From Portulaca oleracea (taxonomy: Eukaryota > Streptophyta > Magnoliopsida > Caryophyllales > Portulacaceae), in assembly GCA_029582165.1 (NCBI GenBank), contig CM055871.1, positions 29,992,802 through 30,056,801 of the forward strand: 64,000 nt of DNA. Reading direction: 5' to 3'. Of this stretch, positions 1 through 12,865 are shown one piece after another. The notes beneath the pieces are model-generated. The model saw only the letters and a program-made list of their open reading frames with translations. It was not told where the DNA came from and did not search any database. Positions within the stretch are counted from its first letter, which is position 1, and each line of letters starts with the position of its first letter. A program made the translations under genes and the position numbers.

Positions 1-1947
1 AGTGTTCTATTTCTACCTGTAAAACATTGCTAGTCAGTAGTTATATAATCTTTAAGTCGTATTTATACAAGAGTATCAATATACACATTAGTTATTATTG
101 GGCAGTATGATTTCCTTCAAAAGAAGGGAGAACATGAAGCCCCAAGAATTAAGTATCGATATTTACATTCGTTCTTCTTCATCGTTAGGTATTTTATTAT
201 TATTTTTTTTTTTTACATTGGTAAGTAGGGTTACTCATTGGCTCTCCTATCTCAGGGAATGAGTCCACCAATCTATGGAGAAGGGGGAAACCTAGCATAC
301 ACGCGCCTGTTGCTACTCCCAAAAATCAATCCCGAAACTTGTTGATTAACACAGTGCAGTAGGTACCACTTGAGCTAAGAGCCCATTGGTTCTTCATGAT
401 TAATTGTTCTCTGCTTGTCTTTTGACCATTTTGTGCTGAATTGGTGAATCTGCCAATTTGTTATGAAGGCTGTTAACATCAAGATTCTAGTTAGGATCAG
501 AGCATCCTAGTTAGGATTGATCAAAGTTAGATTCAAAATCGTAGAATTTGATCGAAGATTAGTAAGATTTTAATGCATTAGGAAAATAACAAAAAAATTC
601 TGTAATGCTTAAAATTTTAACAAATATTCTCCGTAATTGATGCAGTGGATAACATTAATACAATATTTTATTTATTATGGTAAAGTTTAAAGCTGATACG
701 GTGCGCAAACATTATCAAATTCGTGTAGGATCGTAAACAAAAGATCGTACAATCGTATTGCATAATCGTTGGTGAAGGGCATAAATCATGGGATTTAGGG
801 AACTTGTAGGCCAAACAGCCATATGACCATTATATGACAATTTCATGCCTTCTTGGGCCATTCTGCCACCTTATATATAGTCTATGCTTAGGTGATGGCC
901 AACACATCTAACTTTCACCTTCAAAATTCTTCATTTCATTCCTTATTCCAGGCTTTTGAGAAGAAACTTACCACTTGGATGGGCACCTTATCCTATCCAA
1001 GGAAGAAAAGAGGCAGCTAGGAAAGTACAAGGTCACACATCTCCTAAGTTTGCGACAATTTTGAGTGTATTTTGACTTTCTATAGCAGCAGAGACGTTGT
1101 GAGATAGAAAAATGCATGTATTTCACTTTGACATGAGAGAGTTATGGTCCTCAATTTGGGTACCAACCATTATGTGCCATCGGCAACACCCCCATTGGCT
1201 ACTAATACAAGCCAAGGCTACAAGGAGTTGCTTTGTCTTCCAGCACGGGTGCTAATTAAGTAGCATGTTGATCGACGAAAAGGTGCACTAGTGGTAGAGT
1301 ATTTACAAACCCCCGAGACAAATCGATTGACGCCGTCTTCGATCAACGCCGTCTTCGATCAATGCCTTCTTCGACCCAAATCCCGAGCACAAGTATCAAG
1401 GAAGTCCTTTTTGCTACAGACAATGTTGTCTTCTTATTTTTGTAAAAAGTGAACATTTTATTTTTAAAAAGATGGGCAGAATCCTCTCTAGAATCAGTAA
1501 GACCAAACGACCACACCCCTAAAAATGGCATATTTAATCCTTCGGTTGGGGTTGGCGAGCTGACCATGTCCCCATTTAGTCAGTAAGGTCGTTTGACCTT
1601 TAACCCCAGTTGTCCTCTTTTCTCCCCTCCCCCCCCCCCCCCTTCGAGTTATTGTGGGCAGATAATGTAAAAAAAAATTGCGATCATAAACCCTTGCTAA
1701 CTGTTTGTAAATTTGGTTGATGAAGCACTTGGGTTTCGTGGAGGAGCCTCGAACATCATCAACGTTGGCCAACTATTGCCAACGGAAGAGGAAATATACT
1801 GAAAGCGTCGGTCCGCTGTGGAATGGATTGTTTTGTTGAAGGAACCATGGGATTTTATGTGTGGATTGATTGGTGGCATATCCTGGAGTACATGACTTGC
1901 CACCAGAGACATGCCTATGTTTGCATCGCGGGCTTGACGCACATGAC
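1..1947. other. AT-rich intergenic DNA, no gene recognised
   Basis: Reading frames here are short, overlap each other and match nothing I know. There is a poly-C run near 1627-1642 and a low-complexity T run near 200. A tandem phrase about 'cgccgtcttcgatcaa' occurs twice around 1331-1362. Some of the sequence after about 1740 may belong to the degraded reading frame described next, but no conserved domain is visible. Confidence 0.6.
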
Positions 1948-2895
1948 ATACTATTTTTCCCAACGGGTGAGGTGGCAGATATGGAGAAGACAATAGATTC
2001 CTACCCAGTTATGCGAGGTGTCCGATTTGATTAGGCTACACAAGACCATGGTAAGCTCTTGGTTGAAATATTGGGAGAAAAGGCCCATGGTTCGCGCCCC
2101 ATTGAAAGTACACGTGCCAAGCCAAGCCAAGCAGATGTGGAGTACCAAGTAGGGGTGTCCAAAAGCGGTTAACCGCTATTACGGTTAACCGCTTTGGCGG
2201 TTAACCACTTTTGCGGTTTTAAGTTTTTCCAAACCTAAACCGTAACCGCCTAAAGCGGTTAACCGCTTTTGAAAATCGGAAACCTAAACCAAACCTAAAC
2301 CGGCGGTTAACCGCGGTTAACCACGGTTTGCTCCAATTTCCGAATTTTTTTAGGTTAGGGTTTAGGTTTTTTTGGGTTTTTTTGAAATTATATATAACCG
2401 GTTAACCGCGGTTAACCGATTTTCCAAAATTCAAAACCGAAACCTAAACCGCATATACCGGTTTGGTTAACCGAAACCAAAAAAATATAAAATGCCAACC
2501 GGTTAACCGGTTTAACCGGTTTGGTTTTACCGGTTTACGGTTTCGGTTTGTGGTTTAGGTTAACCATGGACACCCCTAGTACCAAGGCTGGCTGATCGCG
2601 GCGATCAAGTCTCAAAGATATAAGGAGGCGTTGAGAGAGCAGGTTGTCTTGACTGTGAAGGAACGGTTGGGTCCAAAGATGTCTGATAAAGGCAGGCTAG
2701 CTTGGACCAAAGACCTCTATAAAAGATAGACTCAGTCCGGCTCAATCCATCGTAGTCATAAGGGAGCCACGTGGTACTAAAAGGTCAAGCATTGTTAAGG
2801 GGAAAGGTAAAGCCCCCATGATTGTGACGGAGAAGACCAAGAAGAGGTATCGACCCAAGGATCAAGATGCAGGACCGAAGAGACCGAGACCATAA
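1948..2895 (+). pseudogene. degraded coding remnant split by a MITE
   Basis: A plus-strand frame runs from about 1948 to the MITE, with one internal TAG near 2032. It resumes after the MITE and runs to a stop near 2728. A lysine/arginine-rich tail follows (KKRYRPKD, then PKRPRP) and ends at 2893-2895. If the MITE and one copy of its target-site duplication are left out, the codons GAG TAC CAA G/GC TGG read through in frame (E-Y-Q-G-W). The insertion therefore hit what was once a coding sequence. I do not recognise the protein. A transposon gag-like or plant mobile-domain-type protein is possible but unproven. Confidence 0.4.
2150..2578. mobile_element. hAT-type MITE with 8-bp target-site duplication
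   Basis: The 429-bp element has perfect 11-bp terminal inverted repeats, TAGGGGTGTCC at the left and GGACACCCCTA at the right. It is flanked by an exact 8-bp duplication, GTACCAAG (2142-2149 and 2579-2586). TIRs starting TAGGG and 8-bp duplications are hallmarks of the hAT superfamily. The interior has no coding capacity. It is almost entirely made of permutations of AACCGGTTAACC and AACCTAAACC, which would fold into many small hairpins. The intact duplication suggests a fairly young insertion. Confidence 0.85.
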
Positions 2896-3536
2896 TTGTA
2901 AAACCTTGAAAAAATTCAAATGCGCTATCCGTGACTTTGTTAATAATTTAGATTGACTCCGTTAGTTTTGGAGAGTTTATTGGCGATTAACTCTGATAAC
3001 ATTTGAGCTCGTAAGACCGTTGAGGGACTAACAAGGGTATTTTAGTAATTTTATGCATTGGAGGATTGCACGGAAGTCTGGGTATTTTAGTAATTTTATG
3101 TGTGTGACCTTTAGTGTTATTACTACTATTATTATTATTCATGTGGGTATTCTTTTTAGTTCATTATATTACATTTTAGAGATTTTGAAAAATCTAGTAT
3201 TATAAATAATTAATTACTTTCAGTTGTATTATTTTCTATTTTTCAGAATTTTTCTTGTAATTAATTATGGGTATAAATACCCCTCTTAGCTAAACCCTAC
3301 CTTATTATTTTAAACACTCTCTCTCTCCTTCTTTAGTTGGCTGCACAATACAACCCCGAGGCCCCTACTTATTTTATCTCTCCCGGGTCTCTACGCACAA
3401 CCACTCCGCCGTTCACCCTAGCCGACCACCACAACCTCTCGTCATGTGGCACCACCACCCGGCAGCCGCTTGACCACTGAGCACTACCCCAAGCCCCACC
3501 GGATTACCACCCCCAAGCCTGGAATCGAGGTCTTCC
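2896..3536. other. intergenic DNA with a possible promoter-like stretch
   Basis: No conserved gene is seen. A TATA-like 'gtataaatac' near 3269-3278 is followed by CT-rich sequence (3317-3335), the look of a plant or LTR promoter and leader. It lies upstream of the chimeric frame at 3537. Two near-identical phrases containing 'gggtattttagtaat' occur near 3034 and 3080. Confidence 0.35.
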
Positions 3537-3989
3537 GTGACTGTGGCTGACACTGCTGTGTGTGTGATGCCATCACCACCTGACCACCGAGCATCTTCTG
3601 GCGGCTTCTTATTCCCTTTGGCTTCCTCCATTTTTTTGGCGGGAGCGATGACTTTGAGGAACGATCTTCAGTATGCAATTCAACATGGATTGACCCCTTT
3701 ACATATTGAAGGAGATAATCTGGTTATATTCAAAGCTCTGCGTGGGGAATTTCATATACCTTGGGAAATAGATGCTTCGTTACAAGACATCAGGATGACG
3801 CTCCCCCTTTGTAATTTTCTTTCGCTTTCTCATGTTTATATGGAGGGAAATAGAGCTACAGGCTGGTTAGCTAAGTTTGGTGTTTCTCTCCAGTCAGCAG
3901 CCCGTTGGACCTCATGTTTGTCGGTTTCGTTGTCTTCGATTTTGTGGGATGATAACCTGGATAGATCCCTTGAGAGAAGGGTTACCTAG
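3537..3989 (+). pseudogene. RNase H-like fragment of a non-LTR retrotransposon
   Basis: The 150-residue open frame has two parts. The first 40 or so residues are unrecognised. From about residue 38 it looks like the C-terminal half of the plant RVT_3 RNase H-like domain: IEGDN carries the expected acidic residue, then ALRGE, PWEI, LQDI, SHVYMEGNRATGWLAKFG. The N-terminal catalytic half (normally an FDG motif) is absent. A run of about 17 A follows shortly after the stop (about 4015-4031), as expected for the 3' end of a LINE or a retrocopy. I read it as a truncated LINE or processed fragment, not a working gene. Confidence 0.65.
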
Positions 3990-4031
3990 GGTCATTGTAC
4001 TTACCTTTTTTTGCAAAAAAAAAAAAAAAAG

Positions 4032-7000
4032 CACATAGCATACATATGAGGGTTTGACTTGACCAAGGCTCTAGGTTTATGGATCACTAGCTTCGGGATA
4101 AGATGTGGTACTACATGTTCTCACCTCAGAGCACTTCCCCTATATGAAATTTATATGTAAAGTGTGTGAGTTGTTTATCTTTGGACTTCAAGGAAGGCTA
4201 AGAGTGTAACATGGGTAAGAAGAGAGACCAGATGCTTGGCGATGTAGGGTGCATCACACAAGTAGTGGTCGCCCGCTCTCGAGACAATTACTAGGTTAAT
4301 CCTAAACCATGAATAGTCTGATATGCAAAAATGCCTAAAAGAATAAAAAAATCGCGAAACAAATCAACTTTATCCCTTTTACAACTTCATTAAAAATGAA
4401 TTGTTTCAAGTTTTACCCTCTTTTTAAGTTTAAATCCCCAGTGGAGCCACGAATCTATAGATCCCGAAAAATTGACCTGATTTTTCGTGCGGTGCTACTT
4501 GATGTGATTGAGAGCCGACTAAGGTGCTTAATCTTTTAATAAGGATGTTTTGACTTTAAGAAGAAAACTTTTTGATTATTAAGTATCCTAGGCTTGTAAA
4601 TTCGCTTCAAGACAGCCACCTCCGTTTGAGACATCAATCATATATTTGCCCTAGGATTTCTACAAAAGGCCATAAGTGAATGTAATGGGTCACTGGACTA
4701 ACCTAGTAGGCCAAAAGGCTATACTTGGATCAGGCCAGTGACCCTTTAAGCCGACCGTCTAGAAAACAAGCTAGAAATTGGGCTATGTTCTTGTGGCCTA
4801 GCCCAATTTTTGCCCCATTTTCTAGTCCATTGGCTCTTAGGTTTCACTCCCAAGATGAATATTGCCTTAGTGATCATGAATGAAACTAGGGGAAAAGTCC
4901 TAAAAACGAATTACGCAAGTTATGATAAAAAAGAGTCGGCAGTTGATTTTAAGAAAATCAACAAACCTAAAAGGATGAAAACTTCGGCCCGTATACCGGA
5001 ATTTCGAGCCGGGGGTAAGCTTATGAGTCCAAGAGTTAGAAAACCCTCGAACTTGCCTGTTTGAAAATAGAATCTATTAGAATCGATCTTGAAATGAAAA
5101 GAGCACAGATAATTTTAAAAGAGTTTCGCGGGATTATATTCATGTCATGCAAATACAAAGATTTTTACAAAAATAATGTACAAGTATAACATTATAAAGA
5201 AATTACATAATTACAAGATGATCGAAAATATGAATAATCTTACCTTACTGACACAAAGCATGCAAATGGGGTGAAATGAGATGAGAGAAGACGACATCAA
5301 TACATCAGAATTCTTTTGATGCTAAAACGATGATAGTAGCAAGGCTCTTTGATTGGATGGGTAGTGAGAAGTGGGAGAGTATTCTTTTTAGGTTGCTCTT
5401 GCTTGTTCTTGTCAATTAGAAAGGTCTAGTATTTATAGGGGAGAAGTGAGCATAGAAGATGGAAAGGAATAAACACATCCCACCATTTCAGCCTCTAATT
5501 TTTTTTTTTAGCATGGTCATTTGGCCTTGATCTCTACATGGAGGTCATGTAATATCATGCATCATGGGATTTTCTTTGACTGATGGATGGCACAGATTGT
5601 TGATGTAGCAAATAAGTATGGCTGCTTGGCCTATCCTGTGTTTTCTTGCACGGATTGTTGACTTGGCGAATTGGTGACATGGTATGTTAAAAAGGGAGTA
5701 AGGCGAGACGACCATACCTATTTTTTAGCTCATTTGTTTCATCTTTTGGGCCTTGCTATTCCTTGGTCCCATCTAGTGGAAACGGAGTAAGGCCAAACGG
5801 TCATGATACTCCTATTCCTGGTCCATTTTGGCTTATTTTTTTGTTCTTGCTTCACTTCGGACCTAGCTTGTGATGGTGTATGTGCATTGCTCCCCGTTTA
5901 CATTTATGCACTTGACCCGGTGCAAAGTCCAGTATCTACGATACAGTATAGACATAAGTTTCTACTATCTTGATCATTATTCCGATGTTTAAGATTAAAT
6001 ATTTTTTAGCATGTTATTGAGAAAGATTTGAAGGGAATTATAGAGTTGCTTGCATTTATTCAAATTTACTAATAAAAAATTTACTATTATTCTATATTAT
6101 ATGTAATTAAGATAATATTGAAAAAATATAGATTTTAGTATTCTTCACTACTATATTATATATCTAAATTAATTTTGAAACAATTTGTTCAAAGAAAATA
6201 CAAAGATAATGACATTACAATTGTCGCATAATTTTTTATTAACTTCTAAGTATTATTTGAATTGATAATTGTTATAAAATTACTCAAAAAAACAAATCAC
6301 ATATAAATACTGAAAATTTTTCTATACATCACATGGGATATACAATGCTAGTTGTATATATTATATAATTAATAGTTTCAATTTACAAATGTTGACTACA
6401 CGTACCCCATAATTAGGGTTGTTCTAATTGTTGTCCAGATATGAAACCCAAAAAAGATCGGACTGTAAATTCTAACCCAATTCAAATCAAATGCTAATCG
6501 GTCTTAATCTTATGCTCAGAAAATTATAAATATCGGGTTCAAATTTAGGTTGGTCTAAGACCATAATGACCTAAACTCGGATCGAAAACCCAATACTGTT
6601 AGAATCTAAATTTTGTCAAGTACATGATGTGAAAAATGCCCATAAAAAATGGAAAGAGCGTCCATTTTAATCAACGATTCATATATAAGTATGCCACTTT
6701 CAGGACTAACATTAGCAGTGTTACTTTTTTGATATAAATGATCGTTCCTCATATAATTTGGAATATAATTATCATTTATCATATAAGGTAATGTCCCAAT
6801 ATGAACAATGGCACACAATACATAAATTGTCTAGTTTGTAAAATATATCATACATTAATTAATATATTTTCATTCAATTTTTATAATAAATTTAGTAAAC
6901 TGCTTTAAATTGATCTAGATTGATCGGTCCAATGAATATTAGCTTGGTATAAGTTTAGACCAGTTGTTTCATATTCAATTTTCAACCCAACTTTTTTGAG

Positions 7001-8498
7001 ATTTTGGGTTTTCGTTTGATCTAGTATGATCTTGGTTCAATCCAATAAACATCGGTATCCACAACAACAAATAATATGGATTATTTAAAAATGTGTCACC
7101 ACATATCACTAGAGCAAGTTGGAGTTAGACTGGTTGCATTGTACACATCACTAAAGCAATAGTCTTTGGTTTGGTTCCAAAACAACAATAAATAATAAAT
7201 AAATTACTTTTAAAAGATATTAATAGAAAAGAAAACAAACAAAAATATGATGGAATTGAAATATAAGTGAGGCGTCGACCTCACGTTGTTAAAGACATCG
7301 ATAAGGTTCATAAATGTTGTCCCATGCATAACTCAACTCATAAGTGTGATTTGTGACATAAGTTGGGGGGGACATGTGTGCCCCAATGGAGTATAATGTT
7401 GCATAGTTCCTCTCTTGTCCATTGTCATTCATGGAGTTGGATCACCAAATAGTAGATGGCCCCTTTGCTTCAATTATATATCTGTGTACCTTGTATTTTA
7501 CAAAAAATAAAATGTGTTGATTTCTAAAAAAAGGTAAAAATAAAAGGAAATGTGAAAGTATTGATGATCTTGTTAGATTTTTAGATCAGTTGTGATAGTG
7601 AGGCAATAAAAATAGATTGAAATAAGTTAATTTTACAATAGTGAGAGATTGATCAAGGAAAGAGAAAGAGGAGACGGATAGACAAAAATAATAATTGAGG
7701 GATTGATCAAACTACTCAGTTAATTATTGAGTGAATAAATTCACTTAATTTAAACTCCAATCAATAAATATCACATAATTGTAATGACTCTTACTAGCCG
7801 TGAAACCTTTTTGGTAGTTTAAATTATGTATATTTTAAATGTAATGATTAATTTTGTTGAACTATTTTTTTCCACAAATTCGAACAAGGGTCTAGCATTG
7901 GAAAAATGATGTGCCTCCTTGGTTAAGGAAAAAATGAGGTATACATCTTATTAAACTTAACACAAAGAAACTAAGTTGTGTTAATTTTGGACTAAAGTAA
8001 TTAAGTTCCTTAAGATTAGACTTGAGTTAGGACTCTTTTACAATTATTAAAGGAGACAATGCAAATTTTCAAAATGTCAAAATACAACAATCAACAAACC
8101 AATCACTAAAACAAAAATCACTACTTCTCAACAATACAAAATGGAAAACTACAAGCAAAATCTAGCTAAGCTTGACACAAAAAATTACTTACAATTAAAT
8201 TTTACTTTCTCTTCGAGCCTTCACATTTGTTTCAATACTCTGAATAGCAACCTCCTCATTAAAAGCCTTTCAACCTAAAAAAATTCTTAAATTTAACGGA
8301 CAGTTAATATTATCCTGAACTGTTACTTAATAATTCACTGAACTTTAATTAATTTTTGCTAGTAATTTTTTTTTGGTGGGCTCAAAATTTTCATGTAATT
8401 CTTATAATTTTAAACGATTGTAAATAGTTGAATCAACGGATGAGACTTATCAACCTCACAAATTTTGCGTAAGAACTTTCCACCGCACCCATTTCTTG
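4032..8498. other. AT-rich intergenic DNA, no gene recognised
   Basis: No frame shows a conserved domain. The stretch 4810-5064 is an 84-codon frame rich in lysine with no family resemblance. Around 6420-6600 and 6890-7060 the text contains decayed phrases such as 'aacccaattcaaat' and 'gatcggtccaatgaa'. They resemble the dispersed repeat family at 11635 and 31720, so old non-autonomous transposon copies are likely. The rest is A/T-rich low-complexity sequence. Confidence 0.55.
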
Positions 8499-8908
8499 TG
8501 TTTGGTTTCTTTCCCAGGAAAATATTTCATGAGAAAGTTTTCTCTGGGAAAGTTTTTACTGGGAAAGTTTTTCATGAGAAAGAATATTTCATAGTGTTTT
8601 GTTTACATTTGAAATCATAGGAAAGTTTATAGAAAATTTGTGGGAATGTCTAAATTACCCTCATTTTTTTATGTATAAAATAATTTTTTAGGGGTATTTT
8701 GGGAAGTTTGATCAAAATACTTTGTCTTTCCCATAGGAAACAAACTTTCCCAACCCCTCCCATGGGAAACATTTTCCCATCTAACATGGGAAAATATTGG
8801 GATCCATCACAAAACTTTCCTATTCTTATTTTGCAGCCAAACATGGAAAATTTTGGTGAATTTGGGAAAGTTGAAAAACATTCCTAGAAAACTTCATGAA
8901 CCAAACAC
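8499..8908. mobile_element. MITE-like element rich in TTTCCCATGGGAAA motifs
   Basis: The left edge carries GTGTTTGGTTTC and the right edge GAACCAAACAC, forming a terminal inverted repeat of about 10 bp. The interior repeats 'gggaaagttt' and palindromes such as 'cccatgggaaa' many times, so the whole piece could fold on itself. The same motif family makes up the element at 12326. No clear target-site duplication was found, so the exact ends are uncertain. There is no coding capacity; the small frames on both strands reflect the inverted repeats. Confidence 0.6.
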
Positions 8909-9178
8909 TCCAAAAATTGATTATTATTCTATTTATCCTCCTTTTCTAAATTTCGTCACCTATTCTTTGCATTAGACAGTAAAAAGCTTGTGCCTCAATA
9001 AATGGACAGAAATGACACATAAAAAAACCAGAGATATAGCCTTTTCATCTTTATTGAATTTCATTTTCACATTAAAAATTCATTCTTAACAAATGGACTG
9101 AAATGACACTCAAACAATATGGGATGAAAAATACAAACGAGGATGCTCCATGAAGAATACTTTTCTCTACCGAATAAT

Positions 9179-9230
<52 letters not shown>

Positions 9231-10929
9231 ACAATGATTTAAAACTTTATACTCCGTATTAGACATTACATCACATTAGATAACGTTTGTCTATTTTGAT
9301 GTAAATTAAACCTTCTGTGATTTGTTTTTCAATTATTAAAAGTCAATAAAAGGTTAAATATTTACATTAAATATTACAAGGGACAACCCAAAATAGCAAA
9401 GCACCTAAAACAAAACAAGAGTCCCAAACAAAACAAAACAAAATGTACACCAACCCGAAGATAGAAACAAGAACCCGGCCAACACAAGAAAAAAAGGACA
9501 CACAAGACAATAGACTCCTCAAAATTGATAAAAATTAAGAATTCTTTATCTTTTTTTTTACTTTTCTTAAAGCATTCTACGACTGCAACCATTGTTTCAC
9601 AAACCACCTCGATTACCAATAACTGCATCCCTATGAGCACTCTCGTCAATATCTTTAAATTTTGACCCCTCAGAAAGTTTCATTTAAAGTAAACTTACCC
9701 TTCTTTCTTTTTCACACTTCTTTTAACCCTCATGTGATAATAAGGAACAAATGTGGGGAAAAACTTTTACATAGGGGGTTTCAAAATAGGAGCATGATCA
9801 AGAAACAATATAGGCCTTGTTTTTTTTACTAGTAAGTTAAGTTTAATTTTTTTAATTCAATCTTACCTTACCTTACCTTACCTAACTCTTTAAGAAACAC
9901 TCAAACCAAACTCAAAATTTTAATAAAAAAAATTCAAATAATCTTATTTAATCATTAAATCTTTCATTTCCTTATCTTACCAATCCTAATTCAGCCCAAC
10001 CATTCTAAAAAAATAGGGTCATAATCTCTAAAAGAAGGTAATAGGTGTTTGTCCTCCCTTCTATTGTTACCCTTTAATTTTCACCCTGTTAAAGTTGGTG
10101 ATTATTAGTTGTTGATTGAACTTTTTACAAACGTTACACTAATATAGTACTGCTTATTTCCTAAAAGATGACTTCCCTCAAACAAAAGAAAAAATATATA
10201 TCCTGAACTGATGACTAACTCGAGAAGAAAAAAGGCCCTCCAAAAAGGTAAATCTAAACAAAAGAGAGAAGCACAAAGAGATGGAAGAGGAAAGATAGCA
10301 TTTAGTTGTATGATAGAGGCTTGGCCTTTTGGCCACATGAAAATGATTAATGTAATGAATCTACTAAGATCTCGGTAATAACTTAATTATACATGTTGTG
10401 GATCTTAAATTTAATTGTGGCCCCTCCTTTTTTTTTAAATAAAGAAAAAGGATTTTAAATTTGTTAGCTATAGTTTGAAAGGCATGTTCTACCTACTTTG
10501 AATTAAATTGCAATGGTTTAGGCTCTTAGCTTTGTTTGCCTTTGATTCCTTGCTCTAGGCAATAGGCATGCAATGGTCTCAATCTGAATAATAATAGTAT
10601 CTTGCGTGGACCTTTGTCCCTTTTTTGTTCCAAAAGTCTTGTTTGTAGCTTATACGTCACTCATTATTCCCTCCCCCTCTTTTCACTAGTTAAATTTTGA
10701 TAAACCTTAACGTAATGACCCTTCATTTTCTTTGTATTAAAGACTAAAAAAAAGATAATATCACTTTTCATTTCATCACTTTTCTTTTAATTTGGGTAAA
10801 AGGATACATCAAGAACTTAAGAAATACTTTTATCAAAGCATATCTCTAAGTTGCCAACAAGTAAAATAGAGAAGAAAAAAAAAGGACTACAAATCTAGAT
10901 GGTAAAATTATTTAGAAAGTGATCTTGGT
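8909..10929. other. AT-rich intergenic DNA, no gene recognised
   Basis: Apart from the TA microsatellite listed separately, I see only low-complexity sequence and short unrelated frames. A phrase 'ttacc' is repeated four times near 9864-9883. Confidence 0.6.
9184..9227. repeat. (TA)n microsatellite
   Basis: About 22 uninterrupted TA dinucleotides. It produces an artificial IYIYIY reading frame on the minus strand. Confidence 0.95.
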
Positions 10930-11583
10930 TGGTCATTCAGTCTACTGCAATATTTGCTTTCGATAAATTTTTTGAGGCAAGTAGTCTTTAAGTTATGCAA
11001 GAAGAAATTTGATGTCTCTAACAATCATGTCTATGTGGTAATGGAATGGGATAGTTCCTTGGATATCTTGAATGAGGATGAGGCTATCCCTTTCAATTTG
11101 CACCTTCCCAAGCCCATCTTGAATGGTCTGCGTAGGTCCAAATCGGAGAGCGAGTGACTTTGTTCGCAAAATAGAGTGTGAACAAGCCGATGATGCGCCT
11201 GCTTTTCGAAGATGTCTCGTGTAGTCACAAAGAACAGACCAAATTGTTGAGCCCTTGTTGCGAGAGCCATCAAAGTTTAGTTTGACCCAACTGTATTCCA
11301 TTTGATTCCAACATATCAAAATATAAGTGGGGTGTCAATGTCTAATCTTGTTCATATAATGGATTAGATGGTCCAAGGAGGATAAGCTACACCTAGCTTG
11401 CTATTTCGCAAAGCTTCTCTTCATCCTAAGGATAACTCCGGCGACGTTAAGGATGCCAATGTTGAATATGCAATCATTGTGTTCCTTGCAGATGTCCCAA
11501 ATGAGGTAAATGACTCTTAGGAATTCATTTCGTGGGGAGGGAGGGTTCTCAGAGTGTTGAGGATGTTGTATATATGTGGTCAA
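10930..11583 (-). pseudogene. decayed LINE reverse transcriptase/RNase H fragment
   Basis: Read on the minus strand, the piece at 11583-11401 contains IYLIWDICKEHNDCIF, like the WxIWKxRNxxIF block between the zinc-knuckle and RNase H parts of plant LINE ORF2. The piece at 11319-10993 contains VKLNFDGS, the start of the RVT_3 RNase H domain, then IERDSLILIQ and IQG. The FDG and RDS acidic positions are still visible. The expected AE pair of the middle helix is lost, and the parts lie in different frames. It is a fragment without its own 5' end. Confidence 0.65.
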
Positions 11584-11634
11584 ATGAAAATTTTGTTTTA
11601 TTTTAAGCGATGAAATGAAAAGTATGCTTAGCTT

Positions 11635-11945
11635 AGAGTTGTCAAAAAATTGTTTGACTCAAACTCAATTTAGTCTGACCCGGAAAAAAGTAAGTAGGTT
11701 ATAAATTTTTCGTTCGAATTTTAACTTCAACCAATTTGATCGAAAAATATGGACCTAATATTTTCCATTTTTCTATTGACCCTACCCAATAATGACCTAC
11801 ATTTAGGTTTGTTCGAATTGTCTGACCCGAAAAATACCCAGAAAAACAAGTACCAGACATTAACTTTTTATCCGATATATAATTCGTCCGAACACCAAAT
11901 TAAAATGACCCGAACCCAAATTTTTAATAGAGCGAAGTTAGCTCA
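11635..11945. repeat. dispersed AT-rich repeat, copy 1 of a local family
   Basis: The segment starts 'agagttgtcaaaaaat', runs through 'gttcgaattgtctgac' and ends near 'cccaaatttttaatag'. Its phrases recur in the same order at 31720-32009, and part recurs at 57725-57905. This suggests a non-autonomous DNA transposon family of about 300 bp with old, divergent copies. Ends and target duplications are not clear. Confidence 0.5.
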
Positions 11946-12325
11946 TATCTCATGCATGCACACACATATGCACATATTTCTTAGTTTCATCATCTATTTA
12001 TAAATTATTTCTTATTCCTTAATTTTGTTTTCACATTTATAGTATTAATTAATAATATCGTTATTATTAATCAATAATATCCATCACGATAAGTACTTTT
12101 GAAATATCATAATGCTCAAAAAATATTTGATGATAACTTGGCCGCACGAAGGTGCTAAAAAAGTCATTTTGTAGCAAAGAAATTTTCCCTACTATCCCTA
12201 GTCACTGATCCAAAGCTTACTTTCCCATAGCAGCATCACCATTGACCTCTAACTATAGCCATCACTCAGGATTTTCCACTATGACACTTGCTAATTACAT
12301 ACAAAGAGTTTGAAAAACACTCTAA

Positions 12326-12559
12326 GGGAGCGTTTGGTAAGAATCACAGGGAAATTTTTTCCGGGTAAAATTTCCCATGGGAAGGTTTCCATGGGAAAGA
12401 TTTCCTTGGGAAAAATTTCCCTTAGCTCCCCCTAAGGGAAATTTTCCTTAGAAAAAGGAGAAAACGGAGGGCCCATCGTGAAAACTTTCCTGAAGTCAAC
12501 TGCATTCAAACATGGCCGGGGATCATTTCTCCGGAGTTATTGACCAACCAAACGCACCC
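12326..12559. mobile_element. Tourist-like (PIF/Harbinger) MITE
   Basis: The terminal inverted repeats are GGGAGCGTTTGGT at the left and ACCAAACGCACCC at the right, with one mismatch. They are flanked by the trinucleotide TAA (12323-12325 and 12560-12562). GGG-xGxGTTTGGT ends with a TWA duplication are typical of PIF/Harbinger MITEs. The 234-bp interior contains inverted 'tttcccatgggaa' units like those at 8499-8908. It is non-coding. Confidence 0.75.
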
Positions 12560-12660
12560 TAAGTCGATTCTTAACTTCAAATGTAACACAAAACTATTAT
12601 TAGCATGTCGATAGCATAAACAGATGTTGAAAATAAATTGTTTTCATTTTACTAGTAGTA

Positions 12661-12865
12661 CTTCTTTCCTTCCATATTAGTTTACCCTTGGCGTTATTAA
12701 TTTCTCAACATATACAATATTATAATATATAAAAATAGTATCACTAGATTCCTAACAAAAAAATATTATCATAAGAATGTAATATTGTAATTTTTTAATA
12801 AAATATATTATAAAAAAATTTGGTCAAAGGTAACATTTATGACTAATAATATGAAACTGAGGGAG
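12661..12865. mobile_element. Stowaway-like (Tc1/mariner) MITE
   Basis: The 205-bp AT-rich element is flanked by TA on both sides. Its left end reads CTTCTTTCCTTCCATATTAG. Its right end, read on the minus strand, is CTCCCTCAGTTTCATATTA, the classic plant Stowaway terminus. The interior includes 'cactagattcctaac', a phrase shared with the copies near 57540, 61460 and 63025. Confidence 0.7.
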
